Shown: positions 54,933 to 63,551 of the stretch, one piece after another
Numbering within the stretch: the first letter of the stretch is position 1
Layout of the letters: each line of letters starts with the position of its first letter
Assembly (NCBI GenBank): GCA_029940375.1
Contig: JAPYUX010000002.1
Coordinates: 46,249-110,248, forward strand
DNA length: 64,000 nucleotides
From: Dehalococcoidia bacterium
Lineage (GTDB): Bacteria; Chloroflexota; Dehalococcoidia; Lucifugimonadales; Lucifugimonadaceae
Direction of reading: 5' to 3'
Notes under the pieces: model-generated
The model's input: the letters and a program-made list of their open reading frames with translations, nothing else
Databases searched by the model: none
What the model was told of the DNA's origin: nothing
Translations under genes and position numbers: made by a program

Positions 54933-56246
54933 TTAAGTCCCAATCATTGTTTCTAAATCTTCAATTTCCTTAGGTATCTTTTTAGTCATGTTTTTTGGTC
55001 CTGATTCAGTTATTAATATATCGTCTTCAATTCGGATCCCAATATTTTTATACTTTTCAGTTATATTTTGAGCCATATCTCCAAAGTACAAACCTGGTTC
55101 AATTGTTAGTATCATACCTTCTTCAAATTGAGTGAAATTATCATCTCTATCCTTATATTTTCCAGCATCATGTACATCTAATCCTAACCAATGGGAAGTA
55201 GAATGCATATAAAAAGGGACATATAATTTTTTTTCGATTATTTCTTCTACAGATTCTGAAATAATATTTAGATGTCTAAGTCCTTCAATCATAGTATTTA
55301 ATGCCTTCTTGTGAGGATCATTTATTGAATTACCAATTTTGCATTCTTCAATGGCATTTATATTTGCTTCAAGAACTATTTGATAAATATCCTTTTCTTC
55401 ACTTGAGAATTTTCCATTTACTGGCCAAGTTCTTGTTACATCTGCAGAATAATAATCCCACTCTGATCCAGCATCAATTAATAATAATGAATCTTTTTTT
55501 AATTTTTCATTGTTACTAATGTAGTGAAGAATACATGAGTTTTTTCCAGATGCTACTATTGAAGGATAACCATTTCGTTTTGCCCCAGATAATCTAAACT
55601 CTTTTTCTAACATTTCTTGAATTTCAAACTCATATTTTCCATAAGCTGTACACTTTATGGCTTCAGTAAATCCATTTGAGGTTATATCTATAGCTGTTTT
55701 AATCATACTGATTTCATTTTTACTTTTTATTAACCTCATGGAATCTATTAAAATAGTAGGATCCATAATTAATGGATTAGGTATTCCAGTCCTTGATTTA
55801 GTTTTTCTTAAATTTTCTATTCCTTCAAAAATCATTTCATCAATTTTCTTTGAAGAACCGAGATTGTAGTAAATTTTTTCGCAAGATAAAATTAATTCAG
55901 AAAGTTTATCAAGTTGATTGTTTTCAAAAGATTCATCTGCTAAAAAATATTTTTTTGCTTTTTCAGTACCTATTTTGTAACCATTCCAAACTTCTTCTTC
56001 AATTTTTTTCTGTTGTAAAAATAATATATATTTTGTAGAGTCTTTTTTTAGCATAATCATTATGGCATCCGGCTCTTCTAAACCAGTTAAATACCAAAAA
56101 TTAGAATCTTGTCGAAATTCATAATGTACATCATCATTCCGTACTTTTTCAGTTGCTCCACTTAGAATAAGCAAAGAATTTTCATCCATATGTTTAAATA
56201 GCTTTTGCCTTCTTGATTTATATTCCTTTTGATCTATTTTGTTCAT
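54933..56246 (-). CDS. pepP: Xaa-Pro aminopeptidase (PepP, M24B)
   Basis: 437 residues. The N-terminal AMP_N domain (about 1-125) has YEFRQDSNFWYLTGLEEPDA (about 42-61). The pita-bread catalytic domain shows its dinuclear metal site: the first Asp in LLIDAGSEWDY, the second in YSADVTRTW (about 252-276), His in MHSTSHWLGLDVHD (about 352), Glu in LTIEPGLYF and Glu in GIRIEDD. It removes N-terminal residues before proline. The start is joined to the orn stop through an ATGA overlap, so orn and pepP are in one operon. Confidence 0.94.
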   Translation of the reverse strand: MNKIDQKEYKSRRQKLFKHMDENSLLILSGATEKVRNDDVHYEFRQDSNFWYLTGLEEPDAIMIMLKKDSTKYILFLQQKKIEEEVWNGYKIGTEKAKKYFLADESFENNQLDKLSELILSCEKIYYNLGSSKKIDEMIFEGIENLRKTKSRTGIPNPLIMDPTILIDSMRLIKSKNEISMIKTAIDITSNGFTEAIKCTAYGKYEFEIQEMLEKEFRLSGAKRNGYPSIVASGKNSCILHYISNNEKLKKDSLLLIDAGSEWDYYSADVTRTWPVNGKFSSEEKDIYQIVLEANINAIEECKIGNSINDPHKKALNTMIEGLRHLNIISESVEEIIEKKLYVPFYMHSTSHWLGLDVHDAGKYKDRDDNFTQFEEGMILTIEPGLYFGDMAQNITEKYKNIGIRIEDDILITESGPKNMTKKIPKEIEDLETMIGT

Positions 56247-56782
56247 AATTTAAAATAGTTTTCCTTATACCACCTTAACTCTTCAATGCTTTCCTTTATA
56301 TCATCCAATGCTTGATGAGTATTTTGTTTTTCAGGCTCATTTTTGATGGGTTTAAACCATCTTTTAATAACCTCTTTGAAAGAGGATACATCTATCATCC
56401 TATAATGGAGATAATCATCTAGAACAGGCATTTCTTTTCTTATGAATTTCCTATCAATATGAATAGAATTCCCACACAATAATCCTTCCTTTTTTTCTAC
56501 CCACTTTGAAATAAATTCTATATTTATTTTTTCGGCTTCAGAAATTTTTATTTTAGATTTTTTGACCTTTTCTAATAAACCGGATTCAGTATGAATTTTT
56601 AATGGCCAAGCTTCTATTTTGTCTAATTCTTCTTGAGATCTATGAATTATTAAATTAGGACCTTCTTCCAAAATCTCAAGATTTTTGTCAGTAATTATAC
56701 ATGCAGTTTCAATTATTACTTGATCATCTGATAGACCTGTAAACTCTAAATCCATCCAGACCAAATTATCTTTTTTATTCAT
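56243..56782 (-). CDS. orn: oligoribonuclease
   Basis: 179 residues, normal length. The DEDDh 3'-5' exonuclease motifs are clear: WMDLEFTGLSDDQVIIETA (about 9-27, with the first Asp and Glu), CGNSIHIDRKFI (about 105, the second Asp) and HQALDDIKESIEELRWY (about 156, His and last Asp). It degrades 2-5-nt RNA oligomers to mononucleotides. It occurs with RNase Y, YmdB and a PHP phosphoesterase in the same 8 kb, though not in one operon. Confidence 0.94.
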   Translation of the reverse strand: MNKKDNLVWMDLEFTGLSDDQVIIETACIITDKNLEILEEGPNLIIHRSQEELDKIEAWPLKIHTESGLLEKVKKSKIKISEAEKINIEFISKWVEKKEGLLCGNSIHIDRKFIRKEMPVLDDYLHYRMIDVSSFKEVIKRWFKPIKNEPEKQNTHQALDDIKESIEELRWYKENYFKL

Positions 56783-56824
56783 TATAGAAGATTTATTTTA
56801 ATGGAAAATATATATTATTTTATT

Positions 56825-56830
56825 TATAAT
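56825..56830 (+). promoter_or_regulatory. candidate -10 box, leaderless GNAT gene
   Basis: TATAAT ends 11 bases before the ATG at 56842, so transcription would start within about five bases of it. No -35 hexamer or Shine-Dalgarno site is visible. Confidence 0.4.
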
Positions 56831-56841
56831 TTTATCAATAA

Positions 56842-57813
56842 ATGGAAAAAAATTACATAATACCAATTGCTGACGAAAAAATTCATGGTTTGTATAACCT
56901 CTGGTTTAATAACGGATTTGATAATGAAGATAATGTAGATGTAGATAAAACACTACTCAGTGGATCTGAAAAAAACATAAATCAAATCAATCTTTATTCA
57001 ATTGAAAAAGATTCTGAATTTTTGTCATCAGTTATTTTGATTTTTCCAAAAGATAATCCCACAATTTCCGGATTAGGTGAAGTCTGTACAAGAATAGATT
57101 CTCGAGGAAGAAACTATGCATCAAATCTATGTAAATTAGCTAGAGATGATTTTTTTTCTAAATCAAATGCACAAGGTAATTTTCTGGGGACCGTTAATCC
57201 TGTAGCTGCTAAAATTTATGAAAAATTAGGATGGAAAAAAATCACTAATTCTTTAGTTATGTTTAATTCTGTCAATAATATAAGTTTTGATAATTTTGTG
57301 GAACAAAATTATATATCATCAGAAAAACTAAATATTTCTGAGGGAAGTCCTTATTTTAGATTACCTCTTATTCCATTTGTTTTATCAAACAAAAAGTTTA
57401 TATACAGTGATATAAATGTTCGAATTTTGGGTGAATTAGAAAGTTCATATTGTCTAAGTCTTTATGAGAAATTTGATTCATTATTAGAGAGAAAGGGTAA
57501 CTGGTATTGTATGCATAATCTCAATAATCAAATTTATGGTATCAGTACTTATCAAGAGGAAAAACAAAAAATTTATAGAATTGATGGCTTTGATAATCAT
57601 TTTTATAAAAACGACTTTCATAATTTACTTGATAAAACCATTGAATCTATATTAGAAAAAGATCCTTTAAAAATTTATGTTGATGTCTTAATAGATGATA
57701 AATATAAATACGAAACTTTTTCTGAATTAAATTTTTTTCAAGATTCAAAAGTTACTCATAAAATTGATAATTTTGAAAAAGAATTTTATAGGATGATTTT
57801 GGACTTTAAATAA
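56842..57813 (+). CDS. GNAT-family acetyltransferase-like protein
   Basis: 323 residues. The N-terminal half contains a GNAT acetyl-CoA site: LGEVCTRIDSRGRNYASNLCK (split: LGEVCTRIDSRG, then RNYASNLCK, about 74-95, equal to the R/Q-x-x-G-x-G/A loop), followed by NPVAAKIYEKLGWKKI (about 119-134), the family's late helix-strand. The second half (about 170-323) has no recognisable motif. Substrate unknown. A 16-bp palindrome spans its stop codon and that of the convergent SIMPL gene. The gene begins with a TATAAT-ATG spacing that suggests leaderless translation. Confidence 0.7.
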   Translation: MEKNYIIPIADEKIHGLYNLWFNNGFDNEDNVDVDKTLLSGSEKNINQINLYSIEKDSEFLSSVILIFPKDNPTISGLGEVCTRIDSRGRNYASNLCKLARDDFFSKSNAQGNFLGTVNPVAAKIYEKLGWKKITNSLVMFNSVNNISFDNFVEQNYISSEKLNISEGSPYFRLPLIPFVLSNKKFIYSDINVRILGELESSYCLSLYEKFDSLLERKGNWYCMHNLNNQIYGISTYQEEKQKIYRIDGFDNHFYKNDFHNLLDKTIESILEKDPLKIYVDVLIDDKYKYETFSELNFFQDSKVTHKIDNFEKEFYRMILDFK

Positions 57814-57823
57814 ACGTTTATTT
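57808..57823. repeat. 16-bp palindrome across two convergent stop codons
   Basis: AAATAAACGTTTATTT holds the stop codon of the GNAT gene on one strand and that of the SIMPL lipoprotein gene on the other. It may act as a short bidirectional 3'-end structure, though the stem has almost no loop. Confidence 0.6.
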
Positions 57824-58669
57824 TATTTCGAATCCTAAATTTATTTCACTAATGATTTCTTTTTCACCTGCAAACACACTAGAAGAAGGAAATGGTGCAG
57901 CTGCCATCCTCATCATTCCCATACTATTGTTATCTTCTAAATAGTTTGAACTATATACCTCTTCAAAAAAAACTAATTTCCCTAGTTCTATTCCTAAACT
58001 TTTTTCAAAAAGTTCGCTTTTGTTTAGTGCATCTTTTACAGCTTTATTTCTTGCGAGATTTAAAGAATCTTCTAAATTTTTTACCTTAAATTCAACACTG
58101 AACAACCTGAAAAAATCTTCAGTTTCTATAGCAGATTTATCTATTAAATCTGGGATAATAATTTCTTTGCTTTCCCCCTCTATAGTAATCCTAATTTGGT
58201 TTGAAACTTCGTAGGCTATGATTTCAGGACTATTGTAAGTTCCACCATATTCATCTTTCTTTTCTATCCATCTTTCAACTGGACTTATAGAAAATTTATC
58301 AGTGATAATATTATTTTGTTCAACTCCCAAACTATCTGCTATTTCAATTATTTTTTTTACGTTTAAATTTACATTTTCTAAAGCAGATTTGATATTTTTT
58401 TCTCTACTTTCAATTCCTAAATGTACTATAGCAAAATCTGAATTTTGCTTAACAGATCCTGTTCCACTTATCGTAAAAATATTTGACTTAGAAATATTAC
58501 TACTAGATAAGTTTCTTCCTGATAAGACTTCGTATGTTAGTTGGTTTCTGACATCTGAGTCTGATTTATTGTCATTTGTTTCGTTAGTACAAGAAAACAA
58601 TAATATAGCTATTATAGGAATGTTCAAATATTTTTTTAACAATGGATCTTCTTTTAATATGAGTATCAT
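57818..58669 (-). CDS. SIMPL (DUF541) domain lipoprotein
   Basis: 283 residues from the ATG at 58669; a TTG at 58642 with AGAAG before it would give a more typical lipoprotein signal peptide of 18 residues, so the true start is uncertain. The lipobox is LLFSC, indicating an exported lipoprotein. The mature part opens IFTISGTGSVKQNSDFAIVHLGIE, the SIMPL signature (split: IFTISGTGSVKQ, then NSDFAIVHLGIE), and continues with IADSLGVEQNNIITDKFSISP. SIMPL proteins form oligomeric envelope or surface assemblies; function is not settled. Confidence 0.82.
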   Translation of the reverse strand: MILILKEDPLLKKYLNIPIIAILLFSCTNETNDNKSDSDVRNQLTYEVLSGRNLSSSNISKSNIFTISGTGSVKQNSDFAIVHLGIESREKNIKSALENVNLNVKKIIEIADSLGVEQNNIITDKFSISPVERWIEKKDEYGGTYNSPEIIAYEVSNQIRITIEGESKEIIIPDLIDKSAIETEDFFRLFSVEFKVKNLEDSLNLARNKAVKDALNKSELFEKSLGIELGKLVFFEEVYSSNYLEDNNSMGMMRMAAAPFPSSSVFAGEKEIISEINLGFEIK

Positions 58670-58707
58670 TTATAGAATACTATGATTTGATCCTATTATT
58701 CAATGAT

Positions 58708-59029
58708 CTAAATATTATCTAAACAAAAAAACAAATATAAATACCAAAGTAAGATATAAATTGATATTAGCATAATTGAGATTTTTATTATTCTTGATCG
58801 TAAATATTTATCTGCTAACCATCCTGTGAAAAGCCCAACAAAAACATTGGAATCAATTTGAAAAAATTAATAATCCGATACTTTCTAGTTTTTCAATAAT
58901 ATTAGTTAATAACCAAGCAATTATTACAAAATCCAAAAATCTGATTGTATTTATAAAAAAACTTGAAGCCCAAAAACTTATGTAATTTTTATCATTGTAA
59001 GGGATAAAAGAATTTATAATATTTAGCAT
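58708..59029 (-). pseudogene. frameshifted, truncated MFS transporter remnant
   Basis: On the minus strand, an ATG at 59029 opens a frame of 58 codons (start MLNIINSFIPYNDKNYISFW, then membrane-like residues) ending at a TGA (58855-58853). The reading continues in a different frame from about 58848 with NVFVGLFTGWLADKYLRSR, which carries the MFS motif A (G-x-L-A-D-x-x-x-R), until a TAG at 58710-58708. Together they resemble the first ~105 residues of an MFS_3/EntS-type exporter. The frameshift and absence of the remaining ten or so membrane segments show it is dead. It explains most of the 58670-59121 gap; the rest (59030-59121) is a short AT-rich upstream region. Confidence 0.7.
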
Positions 59030-59121
59030 ATAATTATTATGGAGTTTTAACTTTCATTTATCGAATGTTACTTTTATTTCTGTAAAATTTTAATCAATAA
59101 AATATACCAAAGAAGGTTAGA

Positions 59122-60138
59122 TTGGGAAAATTTGAAAAATATTTATCAATTTGGGTATTGTTGTCAATTATCATAGGAACAATGGGCGGAAATATATTTC
59201 CAAATATTTTTGTAGAAATTTCCAAATTTGAATACGCTAGTGTTAATTTCTTGATAGCTTTTTTTATTTGGATTATGATTTTTCCAATGATGGTCAATGT
59301 AGATTTTTCTTCAGTAAAACGAATAACCAGACAACCAAAGGGTTTGGTATTGACACTTATTGTTAATTGGTTAATAAAGCCTTTTTCAATGGCAGGATTA
59401 GGAATCATTTTTTTTGAAATTATTTTTTCAAATTTTGTTACAGACATTGAAGCATCTCAATATATTGCAGGGATGATACTACTTGGTGTCGCCCCATGTA
59501 CAGCAATGGTTTTTGTATGGAGCAATCTAACAGATGGAGATCCTAATTATACCTTATTACAAGTGTCTATTAATGATTTAATTATGATTTTCGCATTTGC
59601 CCCTTTGGCAGCTTTATTATTAGGAATCACTAAGATATATGTTCCATGGGGAACATTAATATTGTCTATTTTTTTGTATGTAATTATACCTTTAGTAATG
59701 GGTTATATAACTAGACAATTAATTTTTAATAACAAATTGAATAAAATCAATATATTTAATGCTCGTATGAGACCTTTGACGATAATTGGTTTATTATTTA
59801 CCATTATTATTTTGTTTGGATTTCAAGGAGAAATAATTATTGCAAAACCTTTGATAATTGTTCTAATATCTATTCCACTACTTATACAAACATATGGAAT
59901 TTTTTTTATTACTTATTTAGCCTCTTATATTTTAAAATTACCCAATAAGATAGCTGCTCCTGTTTGTTTAATAGGGACCTCTAATTTTTTTGAATTAGCT
60001 GTTGCAGTAGCTATTGGAATATTTGGTATCAATTCTGGAGCAGCTTTGGCAACAGTAGTAGGTGTTTTGGTGGAAGTCCCTGTTATGTTGTCATTGGTAT
60101 ATTTTATAAATCTCAATAAAAAATCATTTAATTTCTAG
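59122..60138 (+). CDS. ACR3 family arsenite efflux permease
   Basis: 338 residues with about ten membrane segments. The ACR3 hallmark is GVAPCTAMVFVWSNLTDGDP (about 127-146) with the conserved Cys of the transport pathway, followed by YTLLQVSINDLIMIF. The family exports arsenite driven by proton motive force. No arsR or arsC is adjacent, so regulation and arsenate reduction must come from elsewhere. The start is TTG with AGAAGG before it. It is next to a remnant of an MFS exporter on the other strand. Confidence 0.9.
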   Translation: MGKFEKYLSIWVLLSIIIGTMGGNIFPNIFVEISKFEYASVNFLIAFFIWIMIFPMMVNVDFSSVKRITRQPKGLVLTLIVNWLIKPFSMAGLGIIFFEIIFSNFVTDIEASQYIAGMILLGVAPCTAMVFVWSNLTDGDPNYTLLQVSINDLIMIFAFAPLAALLLGITKIYVPWGTLILSIFLYVIIPLVMGYITRQLIFNNKLNKINIFNARMRPLTIIGLLFTIIILFGFQGEIIIAKPLIIVLISIPLLIQTYGIFFITYLASYILKLPNKIAAPVCLIGTSNFFELAVAVAIGIFGINSGAALATVVGVLVEVPVMLSLVYFINLNKKSFNF

Positions 60139-60169
60139 ATAAAAAATCTTATTCTTACTTGTTTTGATG

Positions 60170-60175
60170 TATAAT
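60170..60175 (+). promoter_or_regulatory. candidate -10 box for the flavin oxidase gene
   Basis: TATAAT, preceded by TG, ends 25 bases before the ATG at 60201. No -35 hexamer is seen and the leader has no Shine-Dalgarno site. Confidence 0.3.
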
Positions 60176-60200
60176 TTTTTATCACACTAACGAATTTATC

Positions 60201-61301
60201 ATGAAAACAAATTACGATGTGATAATTATTGGTGGAGGAGTGGTTGGTTCAGCTTCAGCCTTTTATTTATCTAACTCAGGAGCATCAGTAGCGATAATAG
60301 AAAAAGATTCTATAGCTAGTCATGCTTCAGGATTTGCTTATGGTGGAATAACTCCCACAATCGGACTTGATCCAAATTCTTCTTATCACAAAATAAGTAG
60401 ATATTCATATAAACTTCATACTTTGCTGGCTGATGCTCTTCCACATGTTTCCGGTATTGATTATGGCTTTAGAATATACCCAAATATTGATTTAGCTATA
60501 AATGATATGGAGAAAGATAGATTGTATGAAATATATAAAAAATTTTCTAATGAATACGAATGGTGTGATAGAAAAGATTTGGAGAAAATAGATTCTCGGC
60601 TGGGCCCCAACGTTATTTCAGGCCTAATATCGAACTCATCTAGTGGATTAGATCCTTATAAATTTTCTCTTTCTCTATTAACTGCTGCTGAAAAAAAAGG
60701 AGCAAAATTTATCAATTCCAAAATAGATGAATTGATTGTAAAAAATAATAAAGTTAAAAACGTTGTTTTGGCAAATAGAACAGAAATATTTGCAAAACAT
60801 TTCATAATAGCTACAGGTCCTTGGTCAAATGAATTTTCAAAATGGTTTGGTAATAATATTCCCATTAGACCATTAAAAGGACAAATTATAAGACTTAAAA
60901 GTGATCAGAAGATAAATTTAGGTTTTCATTGGGGTACTAATTATGTAACTTCCAAACAAGATGGATTGATTTGGGCTGGAACAACAGAAGAAGATGTTGG
61001 ATTTGATGAAATCCCCACTTTTGAAGCTAGAAATGAAATACTATCTTCTGTTGTTGAAATTTTTCCTTTTTTGAAGGATTCTCAATTGATACACCAAACT
61101 GCTTGTCTTAGACCTCTTACTATTGATAAATTACCTATTATTTCTCAATCCAATATCTATAACAATCTTTTTATTGGATCTGGAGCTGGAAGACAAGGAA
61201 TTTTGTTAGGTCCAGGGATGGGTAAAATATTATCTGACCTAATAACATCTGAAACATCAGAAATAGATATAAAAGATTTTTCACATCTTAGATTCAGCTA
61301 A
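60201..61301 (+). CDS. FAD-dependent oxidoreductase of the DAO family
   Basis: 366 residues. The FAD motif IIGGGVVGSASAFYLSNSG (about 9-27) and the second part EKDSIASHASGFAYGGITP (about 35-53) are typical of glycine/D-amino-acid oxidases and sarcosine oxidases. The C-terminal ..IGSGAGRQGILLGPGMGKILSDL is the conserved flavin-site end (split: IGSGAGRQGILLGP, then GMGKILSDL, about 330-352). Substrate is probably a small amine or amino acid (N-methyl or D-amino acid), undetermined. An N-acyl-D-amino-acid deacylase-like gene elsewhere in the window would produce possible substrates, though far away. Confidence 0.87.
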   Translation: MKTNYDVIIIGGGVVGSASAFYLSNSGASVAIIEKDSIASHASGFAYGGITPTIGLDPNSSYHKISRYSYKLHTLLADALPHVSGIDYGFRIYPNIDLAINDMEKDRLYEIYKKFSNEYEWCDRKDLEKIDSRLGPNVISGLISNSSSGLDPYKFSLSLLTAAEKKGAKFINSKIDELIVKNNKVKNVVLANRTEIFAKHFIIATGPWSNEFSKWFGNNIPIRPLKGQIIRLKSDQKINLGFHWGTNYVTSKQDGLIWAGTTEEDVGFDEIPTFEARNEILSSVVEIFPFLKDSQLIHQTACLRPLTIDKLPIISQSNIYNNLFIGSGAGRQGILLGPGMGKILSDLITSETSEIDIKDFSHLRFS

Positions 61302-61375
61302 TTAGAAAAGTATTGATTTCACAGCTTCTATAAATCATAGTAGAATTATGTCAAAGAAAATATCATATAAATATA

Positions 61376-61438
61376 ATGAAACCTATAAAAATAACTAAGA
61401 TTGAAATACATAAAATTGAGTCAGAAATGAAGGATTAG
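61376..61438 (+). CDS. 20-codon frame resembling an enolase N-terminus
   Basis: A short frame, MKPIKITKIEIHKIESEMKD, ends two bases before the next enolase ATG. Its 'KITKIEIHKIE' matches the first strand of enolase-superfamily proteins and the adjacent gene's own 'ITKIDAIHF'. It may be a fragment left by a duplication, or a leader peptide. Its last codons overlap AAGGA, the likely ribosome-binding site of the next gene. Confidence 0.35.
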   Translation: MKPIKITKIEIHKIESEMKD

Positions 61439-61440
61439 AC

Positions 61441-62613
61441 ATGAAAGAATCACCAATAATCACAAAAATAGATGCAATTCATTTTTCTTATACACTTGAA
61501 GATTTAGGCAAAGACTATAACACCTTTAATACAGTATATGAACCAGGAGGTAAACAGAACGCGTCAGGCACAATCCTAAGGATATATACCAATAAAGGTA
61601 TAGTAGGTGAACATGCTTTTGATGGAGGTCCTTCTTTAGCGGAAATCAAAATTGTAGCACCATATTTAATAGGAAAAAATGCACTTGCAAGAGAACCTAT
61701 ATATAACGATTTAAAAAGAGGATCCCGTCATTGGGCGATGCTTGGAATGGGTATCATAGATATATGTCTTTGGGATATAGCTGGCAAATTTTATGATGAA
61801 CCATTGTATCGGCTTCTTGGAGGAGAAAGACGACCTTTAAAGGCTTATGCTTCTACTCTTCATGGAGATGAAAACGGAGGTTTAACAACCCCAAAAGATT
61901 TTGAAAATTTTGCTCAAAAATGTCTCGAAATGGGATATAAAGCTTTTAAAGTACACGGTTGGGGACTGGCTAGAGATAATATAGAACGTGAAGTAGAAAA
62001 TGTCTTAAATCTAGGTGAGAAATTTGGAAGTAAGTTGGATTTATTAATTGATCCCGCATGTGAAATAAAGAATTTTGGAGACGCACTTAAACTTGGTAAA
62101 GCTTGTGATGAAGCAAATTTTTTTTGGTGGGAAGATCCATTTCAGGATAATGGCGTGTCTCAATTTGCACATAGAAAATTGAGGCAGTTGGTAAAAACAC
62201 CTCTTCTACAAACAGAACATATTCGACTTCTAGAACAACACGTGGATTTCATTGTAGCTGATGCTACAGATTATGTTCGATGTGGAGCACATGAGGACGG
62301 AGGTATTACGGGTGCAATAAAAATAGCGAATGCTTCTGAAGGTTTCGGACTTGATATGGAACTTCATGGACCAGGACCCGTTCATAGACACGTAATGTCT
62401 GCAATAAGAAACACTAATTTTTATGAACTAGGTTTAGTTCATCCAAACGTGAAAACTACAAAATCTAAAGTATATTTAGATTACAATGATGATCTTGATG
62501 CGATTGACAAAGATGGTAATGTATTTGCTCCTGAAGGCCCTGGTATTGGAGTCGAGCTAGACTGGGATTGGATAAACTCTAATAAAACTGGTGAAGAAGT
62601 AATTGCAGAATAG
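61441..62613 (+). CDS. enolase superfamily protein, mandelate racemase-like
   Basis: 390 residues. The catalytic barrel has K170-x-H172 in FKVHGW, metal ligands D204 (LIDPAC), E231 (WWEDPF) and E259 (QTEHIR), and H309 in MELHGPG. The K-x-H arrangement and lack of a His beside the first metal ligand put it in the mandelate racemase-like group rather than with the galactonate type at 24926 and 53750. A long N-terminal stretch (residues 20-45) is extra. Reaction is either acid-sugar dehydration or racemisation. AAGGA precedes the ATG at ten bases. Confidence 0.85.
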   Translation: MKESPIITKIDAIHFSYTLEDLGKDYNTFNTVYEPGGKQNASGTILRIYTNKGIVGEHAFDGGPSLAEIKIVAPYLIGKNALAREPIYNDLKRGSRHWAMLGMGIIDICLWDIAGKFYDEPLYRLLGGERRPLKAYASTLHGDENGGLTTPKDFENFAQKCLEMGYKAFKVHGWGLARDNIEREVENVLNLGEKFGSKLDLLIDPACEIKNFGDALKLGKACDEANFFWWEDPFQDNGVSQFAHRKLRQLVKTPLLQTEHIRLLEQHVDFIVADATDYVRCGAHEDGGITGAIKIANASEGFGLDMELHGPGPVHRHVMSAIRNTNFYELGLVHPNVKTTKSKVYLDYNDDLDAIDKDGNVFAPEGPGIGVELDWDWINSNKTGEEVIAE

Positions 62614-62634
62614 GATTTAATTGTGAAGTTTAAA

Positions 62635-63519
62635 TCATGCAGTTGCAGTAGAAACTCTATAGGCAGTTCTAAGATCTTGTTGTTCAAATTCTAATGGTTT
62701 TTCTCCCATCGCAAATTCATATAATGCAGCTTTATATATACCTTCAAGTGTATAAATAATAGAAACTGAAGTAGTAGCACAAAGTACACCAACAATCATC
62801 CCGAGGTTGGCACTCATTAATCCAAAAAACCATCCTAATGCACTACTACCTAATAATGCTAAAATTTGAAAAATTCCAAATCCAAAATTAGCAGCAACCT
62901 GGTTTCCCCAGGTTTGTTTAAACAATGCAGATGATCTTTTTATAGCTGCAAAAGGACTTAAATTTTCTGAAACAATAATGGGCACAACAAAGAATGTCAT
63001 CATTGCCCATCCAGCTTGTAGCAAGCTGGCAAATATTGAAGTCATAATCTGTCCAACTGCTCCTCTATTTCTACCACTGGCTCTTATTGCAGCAAAAATT
63101 AGAGCCATAATAGTGACAATAATTGACCATATAAAAATGTGATGTATATGTTTACTAGCATGTGATAATCCTGAGCGAACATTAGGATCTCCACCTCTCA
63201 ATCGATCGAGTGCTGCAGAAACAAGTGCAGAGTTAAAAAATACAACAATAAAATTTGCTCCGAACACAAGAATAAGTAAAGGTATAACAGGAATATCTTC
63301 TGCTCCTTCACTTGAGAAAGAAGATAAATCTAACCCAACAATAGTAAAAATTATCCAAACAAAGACTATAACAAAAATAGCTGCAAGTATTGGAAACAAA
63401 ATTAATTCTTTATCTTTTTTTAATACTCTGATACAGGATTTCATTAAATCTATCGTATTAGAGATACTCCCAAAAAAACCTGAACTATGTCTCAACTTTT
63501 TTACTCCTAGTGATAACAA
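62635..63519 (-). CDS. membrane protein, probably DUF6159 family
   Basis: 294 residues. Several hydrophobic segments (about residues 42-64, 84-106, 130-145, 160-185, 215-240, 245-265). The layout, with the cytoplasmic KKDKELILFPIL opening and the GxxG-rich centre, resembles DUF6159-type proteins often found beside transporters. No catalytic or binding motif is visible. It is read alone between two enolase genes. Function unknown. Confidence 0.65.
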   Translation of the reverse strand: MLSLGVKKLRHSSGFFGSISNTIDLMKSCIRVLKKDKELILFPILAAIFVIVFVWIIFTIVGLDLSSFSSEGAEDIPVIPLLILVFGANFIVVFFNSALVSAALDRLRGGDPNVRSGLSHASKHIHHIFIWSIIVTIMALIFAAIRASGRNRGAVGQIMTSIFASLLQAGWAMMTFFVVPIIVSENLSPFAAIKRSSALFKQTWGNQVAANFGFGIFQILALLGSSALGWFFGLMSANLGMIVGVLCATTSVSIIYTLEGIYKAALYEFAMGEKPLEFEQQDLRTAYRVSTATA

Positions 63520-63551
63520 TATAATTAGATTATATTATTAAACCTTTTATT

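Noticed and set aside
58302..58685. 127-codon frame on the plus strand over the SIMPL gene
   Set aside because: It is a frame shadow of the minus-strand SIMPL lipoprotein; composition is hydrophobic by reverse complement of acidic codons.
59094..59447. 117-codon frame on the minus strand within the ACR3 gene
   Set aside because: The plus-strand protein has the ACR3 signature; the antisense frame shows none.
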